From G965197715 sp965247615 (lineage in GTDB: Bacteria; Chloroflexota; Dehalococcoidia; Lucifugimonadales; UBA1127): a DNA stretch of 64,000 bases. The position numbers and the translations under genes were made by a program. Below the pieces are notes generated by a model. The model was given only the letters and a program-made list of their open reading frames with translations. It made no database searches and was not told where the DNA came from. Position 1 is the stretch's first letter. Each line of letters starts with the position of its first letter. Below, in pieces: positions 1 through 7,123 of this stretch. The stretch covers positions 434,001 through 498,000 of the forward strand of contig OZ252022.1 in assembly GCA_965247615.1 (NCBI GenBank). The letters run 5' to 3'.

Positions 1-874
1 CCCGCTCCCGGAAGGCGTCGATGCCGATGCGGTGTACCAGCACCTTTATTCGCGCCTTCATCCGGTTCTTCCGCAGCTCGTCCGCCCCGTTGAACACCCG
101 AACGCAGGCCTCCGCCACCCGCAGGAACTCCTCCACTGGAACAAACTCGTAGAGTGTCTGCGCCAGCAGCGGCTGGATCGACGTCCCCCCGCCGATGAGG
201 ATGCGGAAGCCCCGCTGCTCCTGGCCGTTCTCCTCGCGGATCACCGACTGCAGCGCAAAGTCGTGCATCGGTGATATAGCCCAGTCGTGCGTGCAGCCGC
301 TGAAGGCCGTCTTCCACTTGCGCGGCATGTTCTGCGTCGTCTCGTGGCGCACCAAGTACCGGGCGTATGCCACCGCATAGGGCGTGGCGTCGAAGACCTC
401 CTCCGGGCACACGCCGGCCAGCGGGCACGTCGTGATATTGCGCACCGTGTTGCCGCAGGCCTCTCGAGAGGTCAGCCCCGACTCCCCGAGCAGCCGCATC
501 ACCTCCGGCGTGTCATTCAGGTCCATGAAGTGGTACTGCACGTTCTCCCGCGTTGTGATGTGACCACGCTTCCACGGCGTGTACTCCCGCGCGATGTGCC
601 CCAGCACCCCCAGCTGGTCCGGCGTCAGCCGTCCCAGTGGGATCTTTACCCGGAACATCTGGTTCCCCGGCTGGCGCTGGCCGTACACCCCCTGCGTTAG
701 CCGGAAGGCCCGGAACGCCGTTGGGTCCGCGTCCCCCGCCTGGAACTCCCGCACCCGCCCTTCAAAGTAGTCCACCTCTTCCGGGAGGAAGGGGATGATG
801 ACGTTCGGCCGCCAGTGACCGCCGTCCTTGAGTCCAGGATCTCCCACCGGCGCGTCTTGCCCTACTTCTACCAT
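1..874 (-). CDS. Sulfite/nitrite reductase, sirohaem [4Fe-4S] type (3' end cut off)
   Basis: This reading frame enters from the left edge and gives 291 residues of the N-terminal part of a ferredoxin-type nitrite/sulfite reductase, which reduces sulfite to sulfide (or nitrite to ammonia) in the cytoplasm. Seen: the ferredoxin-like half domain with GHITTRENVQYHF near residues 104-116, the family block ACGNTVRNITTCPLAG near 139-154 and FSGC at 191-194. The cluster-binding Cys motifs of the C-terminal half lie outside the window. The ATG at 874 has a good Shine-Dalgarno (GGAGGGA) directly upstream. The cysteine attenuator in front of it favours sulfite reduction for cysteine synthesis over nitrite reduction; this is inference from context. 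Confidence 0.88.
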   Translation of the reverse strand, partial: MVEVGQDAPVGDPGLKDGGHWRPNVIIPFLPEEVDYFEGRVREFQAGDADPTAFRAFRLTQGVYGQRQPGNQMFRVKIPLGRLTPDQLGVLGHIAREYTPWKRGHITTRENVQYHFMDLNDTPEVMRLLGESGLTSREACGNTVRNITTCPLAGVCPEEVFDATPYAVAYARYLVRHETTQNMPRKWKTAFSGCTHDWAISPMHDFALQSVIREENGQEQRGFRILIGGGTSIQPLLAQTLYEFVPVEEFLRVAEACVRVFNGADELRKNRMKARIKVLVHRIGIDAFRER

Positions 875-897
875 GGTCCCTCCTTCATCGCGGCCAC

Positions 898-933
898 AAA
901 AAAGCCCCGCTCGGCAAATGTGCGGAGCGGGGC
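898..933 (-). terminator. Intrinsic terminator in the leader of the sulfite reductase gene
   Basis: Read on the minus strand, a perfect 9-bp stem (GCCCCGCTC at 933-925 with GAGCGGGGC at 912-904) is followed immediately by six U residues (903-898). It sits between the polycysteine leader ORF and the reductase start codon, so it ends transcription before the structural gene unless it is prevented from forming. Its 5' arm is shared with an alternative upstream hairpin. Confidence 0.85.
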
Positions 934-962
934 CTGACGCCGTGTGTGGTGGCGTCTGCCCC
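929..962 (-). promoter_or_regulatory. Antiterminator hairpin of a cysteine attenuator
   Basis: On the minus strand the segment 962-951 (GGGGCAGACGCC) can pair with 941-929 (GGCGTCAGGCCCC), giving about 11 base pairs with one A-A mismatch and one bulged G around a 9-nt loop. The distal side (934-929) overlaps the 5' arm of the terminator at 933-925, so the two structures exclude each other. The proximal side begins at the stop codon of the leader ORF. A ribosome paused on the upstream Cys codons would leave it free, while a ribosome reaching the stop would cover it. This is the geometry of classical translation-coupled attenuation; the mechanism is inferred. Confidence 0.7.
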
Positions 963-1006
963 TATGTGCAGCAACAACAGCAGAAAGCTGTGTGACGATT
1001 CAACAT
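962..1006 (-). CDS. Polycysteine leader peptide
   Basis: A 14-codon ORF, MLNRHTAFCCCCCT, ends 87 bases before the reductase start codon. Codons 9-13 are five Cys codons in a row (TGC TGT TGT TGC TGC), which is extremely improbable by chance. The predicted transcription start lies only a few bases before the ATG, so the message is leaderless or nearly so and has no Shine-Dalgarno. The role inferred is a cysteine sensor: scarce Cys-tRNA stalls the ribosome and permits readthrough into the sulfite reductase gene. Polycysteine leaderless ORFs with this role are known upstream of sulfur genes in mycobacteria. I know of none described in this lineage. Confidence 0.85.
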   Translation of the reverse strand: MLNRHTAFCCCCCT

Positions 1007-1017
1007 AGCAATTTCCA

Positions 1018-1046
1018 ACCATACAACCAGCATCTTCCCCTGTCAA
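1018..1046 (-). promoter_or_regulatory. Promoter of the polycysteine leader and sulfite reductase operon
   Basis: Minus-strand TTGACA (1046-1041), a 17-bp spacer and TATGGT (1023-1018). A start about seven bases downstream would fall near 1011-1010, four or five bases before the leader ATG at 1006. Confidence 0.7.
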
Positions 1047-1094
1047 GCGCGCTCACCGTCCCGCCCCGCGTTCCACGGCCCGCCGTCCGCTGCG

Positions 1095-1100
1095 TATAAT
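1095..1100 (+). promoter_or_regulatory. -10 element of hemQ
   Basis: A perfect TATAAT lies 34 bases before the GTG start of hemQ, with a poor -35. It faces away from the leader promoter, so both genes fire from this divergent region. Confidence 0.5.
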
Positions 1101-1133
1101 CAAGGAGCGCAACAATCGCATGGAGGAGACACC

Positions 1134-1826
1134 GTGGCAGAGGAGTCCCGGCAGGTTGTCAAGTTCAGCTTCTACAGGGTGCACCCCACCTGGCGCCGCG
1201 AAGAAAGGGATTCTAGGGAGCAACACAAGCGGGAGCTTGCGAACGTAGTCGCGAAGTTTGCCCAGCACAATCTCCTGCGCGCATACACCCTGGTGGGACT
1301 CCGCGGCGACGTCGACTTCCTGCTCTGGCAGGTCGCGGACACCCTCGAGGACGTGCAGTCCCTGGCGACCGAGGTCTATCGCACCGAGTTCGGAATGTTC
1401 CTGTCCATGCCGTACTCCTACCTTGCCCTCACCCGCAAATCGCCCTATCTGGGCACGCATCGTCACTTTGGCCAGGAGGGCGGCAGAGCCGCCGCTGACC
1501 CGGACCAGCGCCCCTATCTCGTCGTCTATCCCTTCGTCAAGACCCACGACTGGTACCAGCTCCCCTACGAAGAGCGCCAGCGGATGATGCAGCAGCACTT
1601 TACCGTCGGCCACAAGTACCCAAACGTCCGAATCAACACGACCTACTCCTTCGGCCTGGACGACCAGGAGCACGTCGTGGCCTTCGAAGTCGCCGACCTC
1701 GGCGACTTCCTGGAGCTCGTCATGGAGCTGCGCGAGTCCGAAGCCCGCCCCTACACCCTCAGCGACACCCCCATCTTCACCTGCATCGCTGCCTCTATCG
1801 ACAAGGTCCTGGAGTCCCTGGGGTAA
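1134..1826 (+). CDS. hemQ: HemQ-like coproheme decarboxylase (chlorite dismutase family)
   Basis: A 230-residue protein of the chlorite-dismutase fold. In Gram-positive-type and related bacteria HemQ converts Fe-coproporphyrin III to haem b by two oxidative decarboxylations in the cytoplasm. Seen: VYPFVK, with Tyr132 in the place of the catalytic Tyr of HemQ, then WYQLPYEER and a QQHFTVGHKYP block whose His155 is the likely axial haem ligand. The length matches HemQ. The start is GTG with GGAGGAG upstream. A true chlorite dismutase would carry a distal Arg; the spacing here fits HemQ better, but residue-level assignment needs an alignment. No other haem genes are adjacent. Confidence 0.85.
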   Translation: MAEESRQVVKFSFYRVHPTWRREERDSREQHKRELANVVAKFAQHNLLRAYTLVGLRGDVDFLLWQVADTLEDVQSLATEVYRTEFGMFLSMPYSYLALTRKSPYLGTHRHFGQEGGRAAADPDQRPYLVVYPFVKTHDWYQLPYEERQRMMQQHFTVGHKYPNVRINTTYSFGLDDQEHVVAFEVADLGDFLELVMELRESEARPYTLSDTPIFTCIAASIDKVLESLG

Positions 1827-1830
1827 CGGG

Positions 1831-1854
1831 CGGTCGCTGCGCGACGGCTTTGTG
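1831..1854 (+). repeat. Short dispersed repeat (half element)
   Basis: CGGTCGCTGCGCGACGGCTT followed by TGTG recurs at 6411 and inverted near 34978 and 33410. It is one end of the composite intergenic repeat described below. GGTCGCTGCGCGAC itself is partly palindromic. Confidence 0.6.
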
Positions 1855-2008
1855 GAGGGAGGGTGTGCTGGGGGCGGGGAGCTCACGCCCTTCGACACGC
1901 TCAGGGTGTGCGGCCCCCGGAGACTCCCGTGTTCTGACTGGGCGCTTTTCACCCGCTGTGAGTCGCTGTCGAAACGTTCGGCGGCGGATTTGTGCCGTCA
2001 CTCCTTGC

Positions 2009-2037
2009 TTGACAAGGCAGGCTGCCTGCCTTATTAC
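2009..2037 (+). promoter_or_regulatory. Promoter of the abrB-arsM operon with palindromic spacer
   Basis: TTGACA (2009-2014), a 17-bp spacer and TATTAC (2032-2037). The whole spacer is a palindrome, AGGCAGGctgCCTGCCT, with seven-base arms around a three-base centre. That is the expected place for a dimeric repressor to block RNA polymerase. Confidence 0.65.
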
Positions 2038-2052
2038 CTCTCTGAGTTTACT

Positions 2053-2069
2053 GAATAATCCAGTTATTC
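2053..2069 (+). promoter_or_regulatory. Second palindrome downstream of the arsM promoter
   Basis: GAATAA-tccag-TTATTC is a perfect inverted repeat just past the expected transcription start and 18 bases before the regulator ATG. It is a candidate operator, possibly for the AbrB-type protein encoded next or for an ArsR protein elsewhere. Confidence 0.45.
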
Positions 2070-2086
2070 TGATAACGAGGAATAGT

Positions 2087-2365
2087 ATGGCCGACAACGC
2101 GACGGACGGTCTACCCATGACCGGAGCGGACTCCTGCAGGATCGAAGCCATCGTCACAATCGACGAACGCGGACAGATGGTCCTCCCCAAGGAGATCAGG
2201 GAGCGTGCCGGCATCTGTGCCGGAGACATGCTCGCCATCGTCGGCTTCCAGGACCAGGGGCGGCTCTGCTGCGTCTCCTTCTTCAAGGTGGAGGAGCTGT
2301 CGGAGCTCGTCAGGAACAAGCTGGCTCCCGTTATGAAGCTCGTCTTTGAGGGAGGACCGACATGA
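2087..2365 (+). CDS. AbrB/SpoVT-type small DNA-binding protein
   Basis: A 92-residue protein with a swapped-hairpin AbrB fold: VTIDERGQMVLPKEIRERAGI near residues 24-44 followed by GDMLAIVGF. The C-terminal tail contains a Cys pair (RLCCVSFFKVEEL). The ATG was chosen because an ACGAGG ribosome site precedes it and the frame upstream lacks family sequence. Its stop overlaps the arsM start (ATGA), so the two are translationally coupled. The Cys pair and the location suggest control of, or sensing for, arsenic methylation; this is inference. Confidence 0.8.
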   Translation: MADNATDGLPMTGADSCRIEAIVTIDERGQMVLPKEIRERAGICAGDMLAIVGFQDQGRLCCVSFFKVEELSELVRNKLAPVMKLVFEGGPT

Positions 2366-3198
2366 AGGAAGCAGAGGTCAGGGGCGCCGTACGTGAGGCC
2401 TACGCCAGAATAGCCGAAGGGTCGGCGCCATGCTGCAGCGACGCCGGCTCCACCGACGGCGCGCAGGACATCACCCAGACCGCCCGATCTATCGGCTACA
2501 CCGATGAGCAGCTGAGCGCCCTACCCGATGGCGCCAACCTGGGCCTCGGATGCGGCAACCCCGTCGCCCTCGGCTTGCTCCGTGAAGGTGATGTGGTCCT
2601 GGACCTGGGCTCCGGTGGCGGCATCGACTGCTTCCTGGCCGCCCAGTGCGTGGGGGCGTCGGGAAGGGTCATTGGCGTCGACATGACTCCAGAGATGCTC
2701 GACAGGGCCCGCTCCAACGCGGCTGAGGGCGGCTACGCCAACGTGGAGTTTCGGCTGGGTGAGATCGAAGCCCTCCCGGTCGCCGACAGCTCCGTCGACG
2801 TCGTCATCTCAAACTGCGTCATCTGCCTCTCGCTGGACAAAGAGCGGGTCTTCCGTGAGGTCGCTCGGGTGCTCAAGCCCGGCGGCCGCTTGGCGGTGTC
2901 GGACATCGTCCTGCTCAGGGAGCTTCCCGCATCCGTCAAAGAGGCGGCCGAGCTCTACGCGAGCTGCATACCCGGCGCTGCGCTCAAGGACGAATACCTG
3001 GCAGCCATGAACACCGCGGGCCTCTGCGACGTGACGGTTGTCGACGAGACCCCGTTCCCCGCCGAGCTCGTCTTTTCAGACGGCCTCTCCGAGGTCATAG
3101 TCCGTGACCTTCGCCTCACGCCCGAGGACCTCGCCCAAGCCGCCAGCTCAGCCGTGAGCATCAAAGTCACGGCCAGGGCTTCGTCAGGCATAGGCTGA
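2362..3198 (+). CDS. arsM: Arsenite S-adenosylmethionine methyltransferase
   Basis: A 278-residue class I methyltransferase that adds methyl groups from SAM to As(III) in the cytoplasm, turning arsenite into methylated, often volatile forms. Seen: the N-terminal CC pair (24-25), GLGCGNP (62-68), the SAM motif VLDLGSGGGID (79-89), ISNCVICLS with Cys152/155, and YASCIPGA with Cys202. These Cys positions match the As-binding set of ArsM. It is the second gene of a two-gene operon behind the AbrB-type regulator and has no arsenite efflux gene beside it. Confidence 0.93.
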   Translation: MKEAEVRGAVREAYARIAEGSAPCCSDAGSTDGAQDITQTARSIGYTDEQLSALPDGANLGLGCGNPVALGLLREGDVVLDLGSGGGIDCFLAAQCVGASGRVIGVDMTPEMLDRARSNAAEGGYANVEFRLGEIEALPVADSSVDVVISNCVICLSLDKERVFREVARVLKPGGRLAVSDIVLLRELPASVKEAAELYASCIPGAALKDEYLAAMNTAGLCDVTVVDETPFPAELVFSDGLSEVIVRDLRLTPEDLAQAASSAVSIKVTARASSGIG

Positions 3199-3218
3199 CG
3201 AAGCCCCCGCGGCCGCCC

Positions 3219-5015
3219 CTATCGAGCCTGCGTGTGTATGTCCACCACCGCCGGTCTGCCCTCTCGCACGGCCTTTACCGCCTGGTCCAGCGCCGGCCCC
3301 ACGTCGCCGGGCTCCGTAATCGGCCCAAAGCCCTCCACGCCCAGCGAGCGTGAGAGCCCGGCAAAGTCCGGCACCGGTTCGTTGATCTGGATGCCGATCC
3401 CCTTGTTCTCCACTGGCCGGTCCCGCCGCACCGCCATCCGCTCCTGGTGCTCCTCGTCGTTGTAGTAGGAGCGGTTGTTGTATATCACCGTCAGCAGGGG
3501 GATGTCGTACTTGGCCGCCACCCACAGCGCGTTGGACGTCATGAAGAAGTCGCCGTCCCCCAACACGTTGACGCAAATCCGCCCGCTGCCCTTGTATGCC
3601 AGCGCCGCGCCCACGGCCGTCGGCAGCCCCGAGCCCACGCCGCCCCCGCGTCCGCCGCCGATGCCGTGCCCCGGCTCCGTCAGCTCCAGGATCTGCCGCC
3701 ACCGGGCCCCGTGGGCGTGGAGCAGGGCCCACGGCTGGCCCTTCACATGCTCCTTGATCTCACCGTTTACCCGCGCCGACGAGATCGGCTCCTGGTTCCA
3801 CGCCTGGGCGAACCACGCCTCCGCCTGCTCCCGCGCCTTGTTGTGGACCGCCTCCACGGCGCGGTACCGCTCCTCAACGCGGCGCTTCCCCCCAGAGTCC
3901 GCCTCCAGCGCCTTGCGGCACAGCTCTATCAGTCCCGTCAGCGACTGCGCCACGTCCGCGCAGATGGGCACCGCCACCGGCATGAGCCACATGACGTCCG
4001 TCACCCAGCTCTGCCGCTCCAGGTCGTGCATGGTGATGTGAATGATCGGCGTGTCCGGGCGGATCGCCAGCTTCAGCGGCTCCCGCTCCCGCACCGTGGG
4101 TCCCAGCGGCACCCCCAGGTTCGGCACGTCCAGGGCCAGCACCACATCGGCGTCCCGCAGGGCCTCCTCCCGCGCCTCCGTCAGGTCGAGCGGGTGCGTG
4201 TTCGGGAAATTGAACGGCCCCCCGGCGTCGATGACCGGGGCCGACAGCAGCTCCGCCAGCTCCCGAAGACCACGCACGGCCTCCGGGTTCCGTCCCATCT
4301 CACCAGCTACGATCACCGGCCACTGCGCGGCCGCCAGCATGCCCGCCGCCTGCCGCAAGACGTCCATGTTGGGTCCGGGCGGCGCCGGCGCCTGGAAGAG
4401 GCTGACGTCGGGCACCGTCATCGGCGACGTGATGCGCTGCTCTTGCACGTCCGAGTCCAAGCAGATGTACACCGGCCCCATGGGCTCCGTCGTAGCGATA
4501 CGATGGGCCCGCAGCAGCGACTCAGGCACCGCCTCCACGCTGTAGGGCTGGTCGTCGTACTTCACAAAGTCCCGCACCAGGTTCCCCTGGACGAGCGCCG
4601 TGTGCACCCAGTCCGTAGACCTCCGGTGCGAGGCGTCCTGCGGACCGCCCCCGCCCAGGTTGATGATCGGCGTCCGGTCGCACCACGCCACAAACAGGCT
4701 CATCGCCGCGTGCTGCAGCCCAACCACGTCGTGCAGGCCCGTTGCCATCGGCTTGCCCGTGACCTTGGCGTACCCGTTGGCCAGCGATACCGCGATCTCC
4801 TCGTGGGGGCACAGGATCATTTCCGGCGACGGCCCCTTGCCAAAGTTCACGATGGAGTCGTGAAGCCCCCGGTAGCTCGCCCCCGGGTTCAGTGCGATGT
4901 ACGGTATCTCCAGCTCGCGCAGCACCTCCACCATCAGGTCCGATCCATAGACTGCGCTGCTCGGCCGTCCCACTCCTGGGGCCAATGCCGGAGCGTGCTC
5001 CCTCGTCTGTGCCAT
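3219..5015 (-). CDS. Thiamine diphosphate enzyme (acetolactate synthase/decarboxylase superfamily)
   Basis: A 598-residue protein with the three-domain layout of ThDP decarboxylases and synthases. The N-terminal PYR domain has the activating Glu in CPHEEIAVSLANGYA (Glu72), the central domain follows, and the C-terminal PP domain binds Mg-ThDP through GDGDFF (486-491) ending in NN (513-514). The substrate cannot be read from sequence. It is the last gene of a minus-strand group behind ligB/ligA-type ring-cleavage genes, which suggests decarboxylation of a 2-oxo acid made from an aromatic ring; this is inference. The ATG follows AAGGAGG. Confidence 0.85.
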   Translation of the reverse strand: MAQTREHAPALAPGVGRPSSAVYGSDLMVEVLRELEIPYIALNPGASYRGLHDSIVNFGKGPSPEMILCPHEEIAVSLANGYAKVTGKPMATGLHDVVGLQHAAMSLFVAWCDRTPIINLGGGGPQDASHRRSTDWVHTALVQGNLVRDFVKYDDQPYSVEAVPESLLRAHRIATTEPMGPVYICLDSDVQEQRITSPMTVPDVSLFQAPAPPGPNMDVLRQAAGMLAAAQWPVIVAGEMGRNPEAVRGLRELAELLSAPVIDAGGPFNFPNTHPLDLTEAREEALRDADVVLALDVPNLGVPLGPTVREREPLKLAIRPDTPIIHITMHDLERQSWVTDVMWLMPVAVPICADVAQSLTGLIELCRKALEADSGGKRRVEERYRAVEAVHNKAREQAEAWFAQAWNQEPISSARVNGEIKEHVKGQPWALLHAHGARWRQILELTEPGHGIGGGRGGGVGSGLPTAVGAALAYKGSGRICVNVLGDGDFFMTSNALWVAAKYDIPLLTVIYNNRSYYNDEEHQERMAVRRDRPVENKGIGIQINEPVPDFAGLSRSLGVEGFGPITEPGDVGPALDQAVKAVREGRPAVVDIHTQAR

Positions 5016-5249
5016 GTTGAGCCTCCTTGGGTTTGTCTGGTTTCGTGTCGTGTTCGCGCGCGGCGTCTGAAGCCCCCTACCCGGGGGTCGCCTTACCTGT
5101 GACTCGCCGCCGCAGCCTGTTCAGCAAGAGGCCAAGTCAACGCCGACCTTGTTCCGAGCCCATCTCCTTCGATCTTCGCCCCGCGCCCAGGCGCCGCAAT
5201 GCCCCGATACGTCGAAGCCCCAGCTGGCCATCCGACCCCCCACACCGCT

Positions 5250-5519
5250 CTAAGCCGGCTTCTCCTCGCCCCTGATGCGCGGCAGGTAGTTCTGGGAGGT
5301 GAGCCCAAAGACCTCGTGTCTGGGCAGGTGGTTCATGAGAAACGGATGCACGCCCATGTGAAACAGCGTATGCACGTCCCCGGACGTCAGGGCATCCCGC
5401 TCCTCGGGCGAAAGCCTGAAGCCCGCGACGGCCTTCAGCGCATCCTCCTGCATCTCCGTGCGAAAGGCCGCGTCGTTCTCCAGCATGTAGAGGATCTTGT
5501 TGACGGCGTACACGCTCAT
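5250..5519 (-). CDS. LigA-type small subunit of extradiol dioxygenase
   Basis: An 89-residue all-helical protein resembling the alpha subunit of protocatechuate 4,5-dioxygenase: an N-terminal helix ending in LYMLENDAAFR, then FRLSPEERDALTSGDV and MGVHPFLMNHL. In LigAB this subunit caps the active site of the catalytic subunit. It starts seven bases after the stop of the LigB-type gene, so the two are co-translated. Confidence 0.85.
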   Translation of the reverse strand: MSVYAVNKILYMLENDAAFRTEMQEDALKAVAGFRLSPEERDALTSGDVHTLFHMGVHPFLMNHLPRHEVFGLTSQNYLPRIRGEEKPA

Positions 5520-5526
5520 CGTGGCC

Positions 5527-6330
5527 CTACTCCAGCTCCCAGGCCGCGTAGCCAGACCCGCGGTCCTTCTCCACGAACAGGGGCCGCGCGTCCCCTATGG
5601 CGCCCAACATTGTGATCCAGTTCATCAGCTCCCCGCTCACGTTGCCCGCCGCCAGCATCCGCTCCTCCGTCGCCCGGCGCGCCAGGGCCTGGTACCTGCC
5701 GTTCTCCAAGAGCCCCGTCACCGTCTCCACCCAGGCCGTGTCTGTCGTGCCCACCCGGGGTCCGCCCACCTCCAGCGATATGGCCCCACTCGCCACGATG
5801 GCCACTCGCAGGTCCCGGTCCCACCCGTCGATGAACCGGCGGACCGTTCGTCCCAGGGCAAAGGCCCTGCGAGAGGTGGGCAGCGGGGGCGCCAGGCCAT
5901 TGATATACAGCGGCACCACCGGAATCTCCATGGACGGCGTCAGAAAATACAGCGGCACCAGCACGCCGTGGTCCAGGCGCAACTCTTGCGTCGTCGCGAC
6001 GTCAAAGTTCGTCCGCAGGCAGTGGCGCAGCAGCGCGTTGGCCAGCTCCGGGTGGCCCCGCATCGTCAGGCGGGGCATCTCCACGTAGCTCTCCCCGGGG
6101 CCCTCCGCCTCGTCGATCAGGCCGACGCAGAACTGCGGGAAGTTGTTGTAGAAGAAGTTGACCAGGTGGTCAGAGGATATCTCGATGATGACGTCCGGTG
6201 CGGCGGCCTCCAGCTGCTCCCGCACCTGCTTGAACAGCGCCTCGCCCCGGAGCTGACCCGGCGCCCGGGCCACGTCCCGGGGCATGCCGGGGCCGTGGGG
6301 CACTCCAACCGCAGCCACGAGTTTGGCCAT
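5527..6330 (-). CDS. LigB-type catalytic subunit of class III extradiol dioxygenase
   Basis: A 267-residue protein of the LigB family, which opens catechol-type rings with Fe(II) and O2. Seen: VPHGPGMP with His12 and SSDH with His55 as likely iron ligands, and LDHGVLVPL with the catalytic His near 121. An upstream in-frame start adds 13 residues (MQTRTAKGAKG...), but the internal ATG at 6330 has the better ribosome site (AAAGGGGAT) and matches the family start. It is the first gene of the lig-type group and has its own promoter 48-76 bases upstream. Confidence 0.87.
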   Translation of the reverse strand: MAKLVAAVGVPHGPGMPRDVARAPGQLRGEALFKQVREQLEAAAPDVIIEISSDHLVNFFYNNFPQFCVGLIDEAEGPGESYVEMPRLTMRGHPELANALLRHCLRTNFDVATTQELRLDHGVLVPLYFLTPSMEIPVVPLYINGLAPPLPTSRRAFALGRTVRRFIDGWDRDLRVAIVASGAISLEVGGPRVGTTDTAWVETVTGLLENGRYQALARRATEERMLAAGNVSGELMNWITMLGAIGDARPLFVEKDRGSGYAAWELE

Positions 6331-6377
6331 CGCAATCCCCTTTGCGCCCTTTGCGGTGCGCGTTTGCACTGTCGGCT

Positions 6378-6406
6378 ACAATACCCATCCGCAGTCCAAG
6401 CGTCAA
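6378..6406 (-). promoter_or_regulatory. Promoter of the ligBA-ThDP group
   Basis: Minus-strand TTGACG (6406-6401), 17-bp spacer, TATTGT (6383-6378). The predicted start near 6371 leaves a leader of about 40 bases before the LigB-type ATG. Confidence 0.55.
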
Positions 6407-6410
6407 CCTG

Positions 6411-6533
6411 CGGTCGCTGCGCGACGGCTTTGTGGGCGTGGGTTGGGAGCGTTGGGTCGGTACGTGTTATCAGGGGTGATGAGGGTCTGTGGTGGGGGTC
6501 TCGCGTGGGTTCCCGCCTGCGGGGAATGACAGG
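6411..6533 (-). repeat. Composite intergenic repeat, inverted copy
   Basis: The stretch begins with CGGTCGCTGCGCGACGGCTT and ends with TTCCCGCCTGCGGGGAATGAC. The same two end sequences, in the opposite order and orientation, flank the elements at 33337-33433 and 34921-35000. It fills most of the gap between ligB and the next gene. Confidence 0.55.
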
Positions 6534-6537
6534 GCCG

Positions 6538-7074
6538 CTACGTCTCCCGCTCCCAGCGCGTCGCCGACTCCGGGAAGTTGTGCTCGGCCCACGCGAAGAC
6601 CACCTGCGGGATCAACACGTAGGTCATGACCTCAGGGTCCGGCGGGGCCTCCGCGTCCGGCGGGACCGGCTGGAAGGCGTACTTGGCCTCGCAGGCGTCC
6701 GAGTACCGGCGGATCGCCTTGGCGTCGGCCACCTCGACCAGCGTCCCTTCCATGATCACCACCTCGTCACCGCTCTCCAGGTGCACCGACGCGCGGGCGT
6801 CCCGCCGCAGGTTTCGCGCCTTGACCGACTCACGCCCGGTGCCGAAGTAGAAGGCGTCGTCCACCCAGACGCCCCAGACCGGCATCACGTGGGGGGCGCC
6901 GGACGGCTTCGTCGTGCCCACCCAGTAGTTGCGCTCGCGGGTCATGCGCTCCACCACCCAGCTCCACGGGAGCAGCGCATCCGGGGTCGGCGGATGCAGC
7001 CCGTAGGACGGGTGTATCGCCGGCCGCCCTGGCGCCGACCATCCGCCGCCAGCCGGGCCATCAGTGTCGACCAT
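6538..7074 (-). CDS. Pyridoxamine 5'-phosphate oxidase-like flavin/F420 protein
   Basis: A 178-residue split-barrel protein of the PNPOx-like superfamily: WVGTTKPSGAPHVMPVWGVW, then FYFGTGRESVKARNLRRDARASVHLES and an acidic strand VVIMEGTLVEV. Members bind FMN or F420 and reduce diverse substrates. A longer frame reaches to 7188 but would overlap the oxygenase gene; the ATG at 7074 has GAGGAG upstream and matches the usual family start. It lies 49 bases downstream of the Rieske oxygenase, suggesting a shared transcript and a role in the same catabolic route. Confidence 0.78.
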   Translation of the reverse strand: MVDTDGPAGGGWSAPGRPAIHPSYGLHPPTPDALLPWSWVVERMTRERNYWVGTTKPSGAPHVMPVWGVWVDDAFYFGTGRESVKARNLRRDARASVHLESGDEVVIMEGTLVEVADAKAIRRYSDACEAKYAFQPVPPDAEAPPDPEVMTYVLIPQVVFAWAEHNFPESATRWERET

Positions 7075-7123
7075 GATGCTCCTCTGTCTCCCGCCGCCGT
7101 TCGGCGGACGGTGCGGCGCACCG

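Noticed and set aside
4042..4545. Long frames antisense to the ThDP, aconitase, transhydrogenase and permease genes
   Set aside because: They are Arg/Pro/Ser/Ala-rich mirror readings of clearly coding strands, a usual effect of high GC.
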